DNA of 64,000 bases. Origin: Pseudomonas sp. FP2196. Its GTDB lineage: Bacteria; Pseudomonadota; Gammaproteobacteria; Pseudomonadales; Pseudomonadaceae. The notes under the pieces were generated by a model. The model searched no databases. It was given only the letters and a program-made list of their open reading frames with translations, and had not been told where the DNA came from. Within the stretch, counting starts at the first letter, position 1, and each line of letters starts with the position of its first letter. Shown one piece after another: positions 20,215 through 28,330 of this stretch. The stretch is from the NCBI RefSeq assembly GCF_030687715.1, contig NZ_CP117445.1, positions 251,501 to 315,500 of the forward strand, given 5' to 3'. Both the position numbers and the translations under genes were made by a program.

Positions 20215-21117
20215 ATGACCGACCTGACGGATACCGATTTCACCCAACGCTTCATCTTCGATGACAGCGACACCCGCGGCGAACTGGTTGCGCTTGAGCG
20301 CAGTTACGCCGAAGTTCTTGCCAAACACCCGTACCCGGAACCGGTGGCGCAACTGCTGGGCGAATTGATGGCGGCCGCTTCTTTGCTGGTAGGCACCCTG
20401 AAGTTCGACGGCTTGCTGATTTTGCAGGCGCGCTCCGAAGGCCCGATCCCGATGTTGATGATCGAGTGCTCCAGCGAGCGTGAGATCCGTGGCCTGGCGC
20501 GTTATCACGCCGACCAGATCGCGGCAGATGCGACCCTCACTGACTTGATGCCCAACGGCGTCCTGGCCCTTACCGTCGACCCGACCGTCGGCCAGCGTTA
20601 TCAGGGCATCGTCGACCTCGACGGCGAAACCCTGTCCGATTGCTTCACCAACTATTTCGTCATGTCACAACAGGTCGGCACCCGCTTCAAGTTGTTCGCC
20701 GATGGCCGTCGTGCCCGTGGCCTGTTGCTGCAACAACTGCCGGCCGACCGTCTGAAGGACGAAGAAGACCGCGCCGCCAGTTGGCAGCACATCACCGCGC
20801 TGGCCAGTACCCTGACCGCCGATGAACTGTTGAGCCTGGACAACGAAACCGTGCTGCACCGCCTCTACCATGAAGAGCAAGTGCGCCTGTTCGATGTGCA
20901 GCGTCTGCGCTTCCATTGCAGCTGCTCGCGGGAACGCTCGGGCAATGCGCTGGTCAGTCTGGGTCTGGAAGATGCGCAGGCGCTGGTGGCCGAGCAGGGC
21001 GGCAAAATCGAGATCGATTGCCAGTTCTGCAACGAGCGTTACGTCTACGATGCGGCCGATATCGCTCAATTGTTCGCTGGTGCGGGCGTCGACACGCCGT
21101 CAGATACCCGGCACTAA
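20215..21117 (+). CDS. hslO: Hsp33 redox-regulated chaperone
   Basis: Holdase activated by oxidation and heat. 300 aa with the C-terminal zinc-binding redox switch CXC (in [13 protein letters not shown], about 231-243) and CXXC ([12 protein letters not shown], about 264-275), so all four cysteines are present. Starts at ATG 20215; divergent from the PAP2 gene. Confidence 0.95.
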   Translation: MTDLTDTDFTQRFIFDDSDTRGELVALERSYAEVLAKHPYPEPVAQLLGELMAAASLLVGTLKFDGLLILQARSEGPIPMLMIECSSEREIRGLARYHADQIAADATLTDLMPNGVLALTVDPTVGQRYQGIVDLDGETLSDCFTNYFVMSQQVGTRFKLFADGRRARGLLLQQLPADRLKDEEDRAASWQHITALASTLTADELLSLDNETVLHRLYHEEQVRLFDVQRLRFHCSCSRERSGNALVSLGLEDAQALVAEQGGKIEIDCQFCNERYVYDAADIAQLFAGAGVDTPSDTRH

Positions 21118-21201
21118 AACGGTTCAGCGCAGGTAAATTCACTGCGTAACGACGGAATTTCGCCGTTACGACGGGAGGACCCTACTCTTTTTGGGCTTTT
21201 C

Positions 21202-21210
21202 TGGCATAAT
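21202..21210 (+). promoter_or_regulatory. Candidate extended -10 promoter of pckA
   Basis: TGGCATAAT matches an extended -10 (TGn plus a hexamer close to TATAAT). The leader after it carries a hairpin of GTAGTAG and CTACTAC (21230-21254), before the pckA ribosome-binding site. Confidence 0.45.
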
Positions 21211-21298
21211 CCGGCCCACTTTTTTCGCGGTAGTAGTGCACGACTTTCTACTACAAAACGTTTGGAGCACACTCGGCCACTGGCCGACGGGGAACCTC

Positions 21299-22840
21299 AT
21301 GACGCAAGCCAATAACGCCGTGTACACCGATCTGAGTGTTGATGATCTGGTAAAAGAAGCCCTGAACCGCGGTGAAGGCGAGCTTGCCGATACCGGCGCT
21401 CTGGTCGTTCGCACCGGTCATCGTACCGGCCGTTCGCCAGTCGACCGTTTCATCGTTGAAGAGCCTTCCACCCAGGCCGCTATCGCCTGGGGCCCGATCA
21501 ACCGCAAGTTCCCGGCCGACAAGTTCGATGCGCTGTGGGCTCGCGTCGAGGCGTTCAACAACGCGCAAGAGCACTTTGTTTCCCACGTGCATGTAGGCGC
21601 GGCCGAAGATCACTACCTGGCCGTGAAAATGACCACCCAGACTGCCTGGCAGAACCTGTTCGGTCGTTGCCTGTTCATCAACCCGGCCCAGTACAACCCG
21701 GCTGGCCGTGAAGAATGGCAAGTGCTCAACGTTGCCAACTTCGAGTGCGTGCCTGAGCGTGACGGCACCAACTCCGACGGTTGCGTGATCCTCAACTTCG
21801 CCCAGAAGAAAGTCCTGATCGCCGGCATGCGTTACGCCGGTGAAATGAAGAAAGCCATGTTCTCCGTGCAGAACTTCCTGCTGCCGGCCGCTGACGTGCT
21901 GCCAATGCACTGCGCTGCCAACATCGGCGAAGAAGGCGACGTGACCCTGTTCTTCGGTCTGTCGGGCACCGGTAAAACCACCCTGTCGGCCGACGAAAGC
22001 CGTTACCTGATCGGTGACGACGAACACGGCTGGGGCGAAGGCGTTGTCTTCAACATCGAAGGCGGTTGCTACGCCAAGTGCATCGACTTGTCCGAGAAGA
22101 ACGAGCCGGTCATCTGGAAAGCAATCAAGCACGGCGCAGTCCTGGAAAACGTCGTCATCGACGATGCCAAGCACGCCGACTACGCCGATGTCAGCCTGAC
22201 CCAGAACAGCCGCGCCGCGTACCCGCTGGAGCACGTTGCCAAGCGTTCCGAGCACAACCTCGGCGGCGAGCCAAACGCTGTGATCTTCCTGACCTGCGAC
22301 CTGACCGGTGTACTGCCGCCAGTGTCGATCCTCAACGAAGAACAAGCGGCCTACCACTTCCTGTCCGGCTACACCGCTCTGGTGGGCTCGACTGAAATGG
22401 GTTCGGGCAGCGGCATCAAGTCGACCTTCTCCACCTGCTTCGGCGCACCGTTCTTCCCGCGTCCGGCTGGCGAATACGCAGAACTGCTGATCAAGCGCAT
22501 CCGCGGCTTCGGCTCCAAGGTTTACCTGGTCAACACCGGCTGGACCGGCGGTGGCTACGGCGTCGGCAAACGCTTCAACATCCCGACCACCCGCGCAGTG
22601 ATCGCAGCCATCCAGAGCGGCGCACTGATCGGTGCCGCCACCGAGCACCTCGACACCATCAACCTCGACGTGCCACTGGCCGTACCGGGCGTTGAAACCA
22701 ACCTGCTCAACCCACGCAACACCTGGGCTGACAAGGCTGCATACGATGAGGCTGCGAAAGCACTGGCCGGTCTGTTCATCGAGAACTTCAAGAAGTTCGA
22801 AGTGAGCGATGCGATCAAGGCTGCTGGGCCTAAGTTGTAA
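21299..22840 (+). CDS. pckA: Phosphoenolpyruvate carboxykinase (ATP)
   Basis: Gluconeogenic enzyme making PEP from oxaloacetate and ATP; cytoplasmic. 513 aa from the ATG at 21299, with GGGGAA 5 bases in front, which matches family size; a frame open further upstream adds 36 unlikely residues. P-loop [11 protein letters not shown] (about 221-231), kinase-2 LIGDDEHGW, oxaloacetate/Mn site residues around [10 protein letters not shown], and the FGAPFFPR arginine motif are all visible. It is followed by a strong terminator. Confidence 0.96.
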   Translation: MTQANNAVYTDLSVDDLVKEALNRGEGELADTGALVVRTGHRTGRSPVDRFIVEEPSTQAAIAWGPINRKFPADKFDALWARVEAFNNAQEHFVSHVHVGAAEDHYLAVKMTTQTAWQNLFGRCLFINPAQYNPAGREEWQVLNVANFECVPERDGTNSDGCVILNFAQKKVLIAGMRYAGEMKKAMFSVQNFLLPAADVLPMHCAANIGEEGDVTLFFGLSGTGKTTLSADESRYLIGDDEHGWGEGVVFNIEGGCYAKCIDLSEKNEPVIWKAIKHGAVLENVVIDDAKHADYADVSLTQNSRAAYPLEHVAKRSEHNLGGEPNAVIFLTCDLTGVLPPVSILNEEQAAYHFLSGYTALVGSTEMGSGSGIKSTFSTCFGAPFFPRPAGEYAELLIKRIRGFGSKVYLVNTGWTGGGYGVGKRFNIPTTRAVIAAIQSGALIGAATEHLDTINLDVPLAVPGVETNLLNPRNTWADKAAYDEAAKALAGLFIENFKKFEVSDAIKAAGPKL

Positions 22841-22858
22841 GGTTGGGTTGTAGAAAAT

Positions 22859-22889
22859 TAAAAAGCCGCCTCTTGGGGCGGCTTTTTTG
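22859..22889 (+). terminator. Rho-independent terminator of pckA (likely also hipA)
   Basis: AAAAAGCCGCC TCTTG GGGCGGCTTTTTT: GC stem flanked by A- and T-runs, so it can serve both converging genes. Confidence 0.9.
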
Positions 22890-22896
22890 TGGGTGA

Positions 22897-24162
22897 TCAA
22901 AAGGTACGAAAAGCAGGTGCCATCCTTTCCTGCTCACGTCTAGACATCCCAAGCGCACTAGCGATCTCCGGCCAAAGACTGACAACGTCTTGAATGCGCT
23001 CAATGATGTCTGTTGAGTCCTCACGGCTAACCCGAAAATACCCTGCGACTTCCCTCGCCAGCTCCAAATCCAGCGCATTGTCAGAATCCGTGATGTTCAG
23101 CTTCAACCCATCCGCATGCGCCACCGGATTCATGTCATACGCTGCCGACAACCGCCATCCCCGACCAGGATCCAGAATAAAGCCATGGTTTCGCAGGTGG
23201 TCGTCGGTGTTGGAGACCAGGATGTTGAAGACGATTCGCGACCAGAGTTCACGGAGGTCGGTGTTGGGGTCTGAGCCGTGTTCCATGATGACTTCTGCCA
23301 ACTCCAGATAGCTGGCGCCGGTCGAGGCGTCGTCGCCGTCGACGCGGTTGGTCATGGTCATGGCTGATGCGAAGTGATGTCGGCCGCCGCGTTCGGTTCG
23401 GTCAAAACGCTTCACCAGGAAGCAGTGGTGATCGCTTGCGTAGCGTCGGGCCATGCCGGTCGCAACACGTAGACCACAGTTGACCGCCAAAGCGTTTACT
23501 ACAAATTCCCAACCACCAACATCGTAGTCATCTCTCGTACTTGGGAATTTGGCGATCCACAGTTGGCCGAACTCGTCGACGACGCTGGCTTTCGGTCTGG
23601 CGCCGCCCAGCGAGCCGCCAGGTGCAATGAGCATTCTTAGCCATTCGCGGCCCTCGGTGGCTGTGTTGTCCCTATCGTTTTCCAGGGCGAGACTTGCCTG
23701 CTCTAACGCGCGTAGCTCGACAAAGGGTGGAGCGGCAACGCCGTCGCGGTCGTCGAGGAAGTTACCTTCGTCATTGAGTTTGTAGCGAAGGGCGCCGACA
23801 CGGAACAGGTCGTGCACGCCAAGCAGGTAATCGGATTCGAACAGCTTGCTGTCTTTGAGGATCAAGCCGTCGCGAATGTCCCTTTCCAAGCGGCGTTTCA
23901 TCAGCAGTTGGCCCCAACGATCGGGGCTTGAGTCTGCAAAGACGCCGAAGCGGCTCTGATGTTCGCCGGGGAATTGGCGGCCTTCGAAGGGGCCGATGCG
24001 CGGGTCTAGAATTATGAAACTCAACTCGGGATCGGCCAGCGCTTTCGGGTCGTACTCAAATTCGAACACGTTGGTGTTGCGTGTTTTCCTTGCGTGTAGA
24101 AATCCGAGGCGTCTGGCGCCTTTCAAGGATTCCCAGTCTGCATAAACAGCAATCAGCGTCAT
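22897..24162 (-). CDS. hipA: HipA-type serine/threonine kinase toxin
   Basis: Kinase toxin of a type II system; family members stop growth by phosphorylating glutamyl-tRNA synthetase. 421 aa (E. coli HipA 440). Visible: HipA N-terminal domain with [12 protein letters not shown], Gly-rich ATP loop [14 protein letters not shown] (about 175-188), catalytic loop [16 protein letters not shown] with the catalytic Asp, and the metal-binding AYDMNP. All key residues are kept, so it should be active. It starts 4 bases inside hipB. The gene lies in a patch of unusual composition downstream of pckA, suggesting transfer. Confidence 0.93.
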   Translation of the reverse strand: MTLIAVYADWESLKGARRLGFLHARKTRNTNVFEFEYDPKALADPELSFIILDPRIGPFEGRQFPGEHQSRFGVFADSSPDRWGQLLMKRRLERDIRDGLILKDSKLFESDYLLGVHDLFRVGALRYKLNDEGNFLDDRDGVAAPPFVELRALEQASLALENDRDNTATEGREWLRMLIAPGGSLGGARPKASVVDEFGQLWIAKFPSTRDDYDVGGWEFVVNALAVNCGLRVATGMARRYASDHHCFLVKRFDRTERGGRHHFASAMTMTNRVDGDDASTGASYLELAEVIMEHGSDPNTDLRELWSRIVFNILVSNTDDHLRNHGFILDPGRGWRLSAAYDMNPVAHADGLKLNITDSDNALDLELAREVAGYFRVSREDSTDIIERIQDVVSLWPEIASALGMSRREQERMAPAFRTF

Positions 24163-24671
24163 TCTTCACCTGTTGGGGGGCCGGCCTTTTTCTTCGTGTT
24201 CAAAAGGCTGGTGAGTGAGTGTGTGTTGAATGGGAAGTCAGCCGGAATTTTCGTGGTAGTGGCGGCATCGATAACGTTTGAAGCCCCGACGTGTTCGGAT
24301 GCGCCCTTTTTTGCCGCACTGACTGCTCGTACTCGCTGGGGCTTTTTCGCTGCGGATCGTGTTGCAGGCATTAACTGCGCATCCTGCAATTGGCGACCCA
24401 TTTCATCGGCTGCAGCCAGTTTGTTCAGGTCCTTTTCCAGCCCCAGCACTTGCATGACCGACAAGTAGGCCCCGATGGTTACGCCTGAGCCTCCGGACTC
24501 CAGATGGCGCAAGGTTGTCAGCGACATGCCTGATCTTTCGGCGACCTGCTTGGCCGTCAATTTGCGGCGTAGGCGAGCCAGCTTCAGTCGTTCACCAAGG
24601 TCGACCAAAAGTCGAGCAGTAGAGGGCAAGAGCGGCGCTGTTTTCTTGGCCATGTGGCAGTATTCCTTCAT
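24159..24671 (-). CDS. hipB: HipB-type Xre antitoxin
   Basis: DNA-binding antitoxin that neutralises HipA and represses the operon. 170 aa with a Cro/CI helix-turn-helix at about 28-85 ([41 protein letters not shown]), then a long basic, low-complexity C-terminal tail. It is twice the length of E. coli HipB (88 aa); the extra tail may contact HipA. Two ATGs are possible: 24671 (AAGG 7 bases upstream, used here) and 24653. Confidence 0.88.
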   Translation of the reverse strand: MKEYCHMAKKTAPLLPSTARLLVDLGERLKLARLRRKLTAKQVAERSGMSLTTLRHLESGGSGVTIGAYLSVMQVLGLEKDLNKLAAADEMGRQLQDAQLMPATRSAAKKPQRVRAVSAAKKGASEHVGASNVIDAATTTKIPADFPFNTHSLTSLLNTKKKAGPPTGEE

Positions 24672-24806
24672 TTTTTAACCTTAACTGCCAAAATAATAGC
24701 ACTTAAGATGAAGGATGCTGTTTGCCGTAAGACCCGTGAAAAAACGAAGTTAAGTGGCATTATTCCATCTGTTTTTGGTTCGTATAGCTAGAATACTGCC
24801 ACTTAA
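24653..24806. promoter_or_regulatory. Repeated operator sites of hipBA
   Basis: Four related copies of a TTAAGTGGCA-TATTCC-like site. They are: GTGGCAGTATTCC inside the hipB start (about 24654-24666); the palindrome TTAACTGCC...GCACTTAA at 24681-24706; TTAAGTGGCATTATTC at 24750-24765; and its complement GAATACTGCCACTTAA at 24791-24806 (one mismatch in 16). The spacing suits cooperative HipB binding over the promoter. Confidence 0.65.
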
Positions 24807-24809
24807 ACG

Positions 24810-24890
24810 TTAGCGCTTCCTTGAGTCAGCCCGGTTCTTGCCAGTACTTTTCGATAATGCTTCCGTCAGCTCAACGAAGAATTTGCTCAT
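24810..24890 (-). CDS. Possible 26-aa small protein upstream of hipB
   Basis: A 26-codon frame (MSKFFVELTEALSKSTGKNR plus a basic end) with GGAG 6-7 bases before its ATG. Hydrophilic, no membrane segment. It ends 4 bases before the hipBA operator array. It could be a remnant of a longer gene or a leader peptide. Supported only by the good ribosome-binding site. Confidence 0.3.
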   Translation of the reverse strand: MSKFFVELTEALSKSTGKNRADSRKR

Positions 24891-24963
24891 GGTTACTCCG
24901 ATGTTTGATTACAGTTTCGGATCGCTCTCACAGAGTTCATAAAAGCGTTCCGATCACTCAACT

Positions 24964-25263
24964 TCAGGCTGGTGCTTTCCAATTGAGCATTTGCTGCTGC
25001 GCGACTTGCAGCAGGTCACAGCCATCCTGCGTCAGCAGATAGAGGGCGTGGGTGATGTGGGGGATGTCTTCGACGTCGGCTTGTTTGAAGCTGAGGCAGT
25101 AGAGGGTTTTCAGCAGGTCGCTGGAGGCGCGCAGGCGCTGGACGGCGCATTCGAGGATGTCTTGTGGGTTGGCCGTTGTGTCGATGATCAGGGGCTTGGT
25201 GTCGGTGAGGTTGGATTCGAGTGGGCGGTAGCGATCAGGAGTAAGCGGGTTCCATGCTTTCAT
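24964..25263 (-). CDS. Small DUF6124-like protein, copy 2
   Basis: 99-aa cytosolic protein from the ATG at 25263. Its central block (LIIDTTANPQDILECAVQRL) and C-terminal block (YLLTQDGCDLLQVAQ) follow the pattern I recall for the small DUF6124/DUF3077 proteins that are very common in Pseudomonas and have no known function. It is a paralogue of the gene at 26858-27154: the stretch LKTLYCLSFKQADVEDIP reads LETLYCMCFKQADVKDIP there. The hydrolase gene lies between the two copies, all on the same strand. Confidence 0.7.
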   Translation of the reverse strand: MKAWNPLTPDRYRPLESNLTDTKPLIIDTTANPQDILECAVQRLRASSDLLKTLYCLSFKQADVEDIPHITHALYLLTQDGCDLLQVAQQQMLNWKAPA

Positions 25264-25628
25264 TGTTCTTCTCTCTATAGGCGTTCCAATAGCCGCCGCC
25301 ATCATGACCAAACGATGGGAGGCGACTGTGTTCGGGTTGGTCAACCAGAGAGAGAGAACTCCGTGTACGCCGAAGCGTCCCAAACACAGCCGCCATAAAG
25401 CATGCCGCACAATAGATGGCGGCAAGCATACAAGGGCATGCGCAGTTTCTCTCTCTCAATTTCAGGTGACCAAACCCGAGCCGCTGATTTGGCAGCGACA
25501 GTCACGACTATAGATTTGACTTACCAAGCCGCGATAGACGGCAACGGAGTCTGCGTTTGTAGGAATGGGACGAATACCGGATAGGGCATTGCTGTAGGTT
25601 CTTTCGCTCGTTCACGCGCCCACGGCCT
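25264..25628 (-). other. Structured leader region of the small-protein gene, possible RNA element
   Basis: 365 bases with no convincing gene. It contains nested inverted repeats: an outer pair (about 25332-25360 with 25444-25478) matching GGGTTGGTCA plus GAGAGAGAGAACT against its complement, and an inner hairpin GCCGCCAT (25389-25396) with ATGGCGGC (25416-25423). TATAGT on the minus strand at 25507-25512 may be the -10 box. A long structured 5' leader is the best reading. Confidence 0.45.
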
Positions 25629-26771
25629 TCAACCAATAACCCGATACGCCGCCACATCCAGCACACTGGTCGTCAGCCCCGTCGCCGGGTTGTAGATCGG
25701 GCCTTTCACCGCCGAGAACGGCACGCCTTTGCTGCCCAGAGACACGTAGCGTTCGCCTTTATCCAGTTCGGTGAAGTAGGTGTAGGAGATGTTGTGCATC
25801 CGTTTGTACCGGGCCTCATCGCGGACGATGCAGTTGGTGAGGTTTTGCAGGTCGGTCTGGGTCAGGTTGAGGGTTTTGTTCAGTTGTACGCCCCAGCGCT
25901 TGAGGCAGGTTTCGGCGTAGTGACGGACCACACGGCCAGGTTCCACCAGGGTTTTCAGGTCGCTTGCGCTGGCAGGCACGCCACCGTCGGCGGTGGCGTT
26001 GCCCGCCAAGGTCGCGTGGCGACCGGCCATGGGGTAGACGCTGGTTTTGGTGCCGGTGGCGGTTTGCGGGATCACGCAACTGAAGCCTTTGGAGCGTTCA
26101 TCGTGAGCGTAGAAGGCGACGTACTCTTTGACGTTGCTGCCGAGTTTGACCCGTTCTTCCTGGAAGTTGCCGATGCCCGGTACGGGGTCCAGTGCAAAGA
26201 TATTGACCGGAATGTTTTCAAGTTGGCTGTCCTTTAACATCGCGTTGGCCAGCATGTGGCAACTTATGCCACCTCGGCTCCAGCCCACCAGATTGACGCG
26301 GGTGGGAATAACGCCATCTTTGCGGAACGTCTTGATAATCCCTTCTTGTAACTGCTGTTGCGTAATACTGCGGTCGCCATAGTTGTACTTTCTCCCTATC
26401 CACGAACCTTCGACTTTGACATCTTCAATGGGAATGCCCGCTGCTTTCAGACGGTTGTACTCTGTTTCTGTCAGTTGCTCGCGTTGCCAGTCGCATTTGC
26501 CTTTGATGATGTTAAGCGCGTGCTTCACGTTGTCTTCCCAGCCCTTGCCGAATAAAGTACCGCTGAGGCCGTACTCCTTGGTTTTGGTGAACAGGTCATC
26601 GGCTTGCAGATTACCGCTGCCGGGGCCGTCAACCACGATCCACTCGGCAAATTCGCGACCGGAATGGTTTGCAGCCAGTGTGGAAATCAGTTCGCCGTTC
26701 CAAAAGTTTTCATGGTGGGTATCAAACTTGTTAGAGCCCGTACCGCAGAAGAAAATAGTTAATACAGTCAT
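25629..26771 (-). CDS. DUF2235-like alpha/beta hydrolase, possible lipase effector
   Basis: 380-aa protein without signal peptide. It opens with a strand and a GTGSNKF motif (VLTIFFCGTGSNKFD), like the GTGNN motif of DUF2235 / Tle1 phospholipases, and has a nucleophile elbow GWSRGG (Ser165) followed by ALDPVPG (Asp195), so a Ser-Asp-His hydrolase is likely; the His may be in the GRHATLAG segment. The family includes type VI secretion phospholipase effectors, but no VgrG, PAAR or immunity gene is nearby. Bracketed by two DUF6124-like paralogues, in AT-richer DNA than the backbone. Substrate unknown. Confidence 0.6.
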   Translation of the reverse strand: MTVLTIFFCGTGSNKFDTHHENFWNGELISTLAANHSGREFAEWIVVDGPGSGNLQADDLFTKTKEYGLSGTLFGKGWEDNVKHALNIIKGKCDWQREQLTETEYNRLKAAGIPIEDVKVEGSWIGRKYNYGDRSITQQQLQEGIIKTFRKDGVIPTRVNLVGWSRGGISCHMLANAMLKDSQLENIPVNIFALDPVPGIGNFQEERVKLGSNVKEYVAFYAHDERSKGFSCVIPQTATGTKTSVYPMAGRHATLAGNATADGGVPASASDLKTLVEPGRVVRHYAETCLKRWGVQLNKTLNLTQTDLQNLTNCIVRDEARYKRMHNISYTYFTELDKGERYVSLGSKGVPFSAVKGPIYNPATGLTTSVLDVAAYRVIG

Positions 26772-26857
26772 ATGGGTTGCTCTGTTAATGAAAGAGCAAT
26801 CAACGTAGTGCGGATTTTTTGAATGGTATATAAGTTGGTTGTTTCGAGGTTTGTTGT

Positions 26858-27154
26858 TTATTGTTCTTGGTTTATGTTCGTGGCTTTGAATTTAGCCGCT
26901 TCTAACAGTTCGCATCCGTCTTGAGTCAATAGATAAAGCGCGGTGATGATGTTTGGAATGTCTTTAACGTCCGCTTGTTTAAAACACATGCAGTAAAGAG
27001 TCTCCAGTAGATTGCCGGCAGCGCACAGACGTTGATGTGCTGCATCCAGCAAGTCTTCATGGCAGGCGTCGGTGTCGATAACCAGCACCGGATTTTCGCC
27101 GTAGCTGGTTTTCAAACGGCGGTAGCGGTTGCTGGGTGGGGGCAGTGAGGTCAT
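26858..27154 (-). CDS. Small DUF6124-like protein, copy 1
   Basis: 98 aa, paralogue of the gene at 24964-25263, with LVIDTDACHEDLLDAAHQRL followed by YLLTQDGCELLEAAK. AAAAGGACAG lies upstream of the ATG. It is 86 bases before the hydrolase gene and probably in the same transcript. Its upstream DNA carries CTATAGTGACCGGCGCGACTG on the minus strand (around 27195-27215), echoed before copy 2. No function can be given. Confidence 0.68.
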   Translation of the reverse strand: MTSLPPPSNRYRRLKTSYGENPVLVIDTDACHEDLLDAAHQRLCAAGNLLETLYCMCFKQADVKDIPNIITALYLLTQDGCELLEAAKFKATNINQEQ

Positions 27155-27260
27155 GGATTAAGGCTGTCCTTTTAGAAGTCGCTACAGCGCGATTCAGTCG
27201 CGCCGGTCACTATAGGAGGGCGTCGCGCGGTGGAACAAGACAGCCGGGATAGACAGAGTT

Positions 27261-27354
27261 CGTAGGGGTTTTTCCTGGGTTCGGGCATTTGCCCTACGTG
27301 TTTTCATGGCGTTTTCAAGGCAAAACCCTTAGGCGGGAAGTTTCCTACGGGTTT
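27261..27354. promoter_or_regulatory. Cluster of inverted GTAGG/CCTAC motifs upstream of the 167-aa gene
   Basis: CGTAGGG (27261) pairs with CCCTACG (27292-27298), and AAACCCTTAGG (27323-27333) with CCTACGGGTTT (27344-27354; one mismatch in 11). Repeated TAGG...CCTA half-sites in the 290-base gap before a secreted-protein gene suggest regulator binding sites or leader hairpins. Confidence 0.45.
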
Positions 27355-27446
27355 GTCAGGCGCTTCCGAGCAAACCTCTGTATCTTGCGCGCCAGAATCT
27401 GTGGGACGTTTCCAAACGTCCGATACGCGCTTAAAGGGAATTAGGT

Positions 27447-27950
27447 ATGCAGTGGCTACGAATGGCCTCGATTGTATTGCTGTGGGTCAGCGGTTGCCGT
27501 TTGACGATGGCCGCAGAAGCCGGCAATTCGCTGGTGTTGAATTATCTGGATCGGACCGGTTGGCCGGAGGCGCTTAACAGCCAGGCGAATGTCGACACGG
27601 CCTCGCGCGCCGAAGTGCTGATGTTCGGCAAAGCCTTGCTCGCCAGTGAGGCACTTGACGAGACAGGTTTGAAGAAACGCCTGGGTGTGCCGCAAGTGCA
27701 GCTCAAGTCGATTCGGCAAGTACGCGATGGCCTGTGGGATCACTTGCTGAGTACGTATCGCAATGCCAGTCAGGACTGTGCCGAACAGCCGTTTTGTCCG
27801 CAGGTGCGCAGCGTCGCCGACCTGCGTCAATTGGCGGCGGCGTTTACCGGCAACATCAGCCCTGCCCATGCGCTGTGGGCGAACAAGAGCCTGAGCGTGC
27901 ATGAGCAGGTATTGAATGAGCAGTTGCGCGTGGCGGTGCTGCTGCCCTGA
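27447..27950 (+). CDS. Secreted hypothetical protein
   Basis: 167 aa with a signal sequence (MQWLRMASIVLLWVSGCRLTMA), predicted periplasmic; a Cys in VSGC resembles a lipobox, but the following residues are poor for a lipoprotein. The mature part is alpha-helical with one likely disulfide (DCAEQPFC). AAAGGGA precedes the ATG. No family recognised. It is convergent with the small lipoprotein gene, 8 bases from its stop. Confidence 0.7.
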   Translation: MQWLRMASIVLLWVSGCRLTMAAEAGNSLVLNYLDRTGWPEALNSQANVDTASRAEVLMFGKALLASEALDETGLKKRLGVPQVQLKSIRQVRDGLWDHLLSTYRNASQDCAEQPFCPQVRSVADLRQLAAAFTGNISPAHALWANKSLSVHEQVLNEQLRVAVLLP

Positions 27951-27957
27951 GCGAAGG

Positions 27958-28089
27958 TCAGGTATCGGCGAGGACTTGCGGTGTCGCGGCAATGGCGAAC
28001 TGCGGAAGGTCTTCGGGCCCCCGCATGCATCCGCCCAACATCAGGGCGGTGAAGGTGAGGACGAGGGCTAACTTCAACCTGTAGTGCAT
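27958..28089 (-). CDS. Small lipoprotein
   Basis: 43 aa: basic start, hydrophobic stretch ALVLTFTALMLGG, then the lipobox LGGC at about 18-21, leaving a mature lipid-anchored peptide of about 23 residues. AAAGGAG is 5 bases before the ATG, an ideal site, so translation is very likely. It resembles the small LptM-like or entericidin-like lipoproteins only in size and shape; function unknown. Confidence 0.75.
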   Translation of the reverse strand: MHYRLKLALVLTFTALMLGGCMRGPEDLPQFAIAATPQVLADT

Positions 28090-28330
28090 GATCACTCCTT
28101 TGAAATATTTGCGCGCATCAGCCGTCCGGGCGTGATGCGAAGGTGGAGCAGGCACGCTATCGCGATGTCGGCAAACACCGCGATAAACAAATCGTGGCGT
28201 TGGTTTCAGCCCGTCGCCAGGCCTGCGGGGCTGTATCATCTCGTATCGATTTGCCCCCCGACCTTTTCTCGACTCGCTGCGATCGCCCGCTAGGCTGTCG
28301 GCATGGCAGCGGTCAAAGGAGTGACAGCGA

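Noticed and set aside
21251..22900. A 549-codon open frame on the minus strand
   Set aside because: It is the shadow of pckA; the plus-strand frame carries the complete P-loop and family motifs.
25629..26771. Calling the hydrolase a type VI secretion effector outright
   Set aside because: No VgrG, PAAR, Hcp or adaptor gene is in the window and the DUF2235 resemblance rests on short motifs, so only a candidate label is used.
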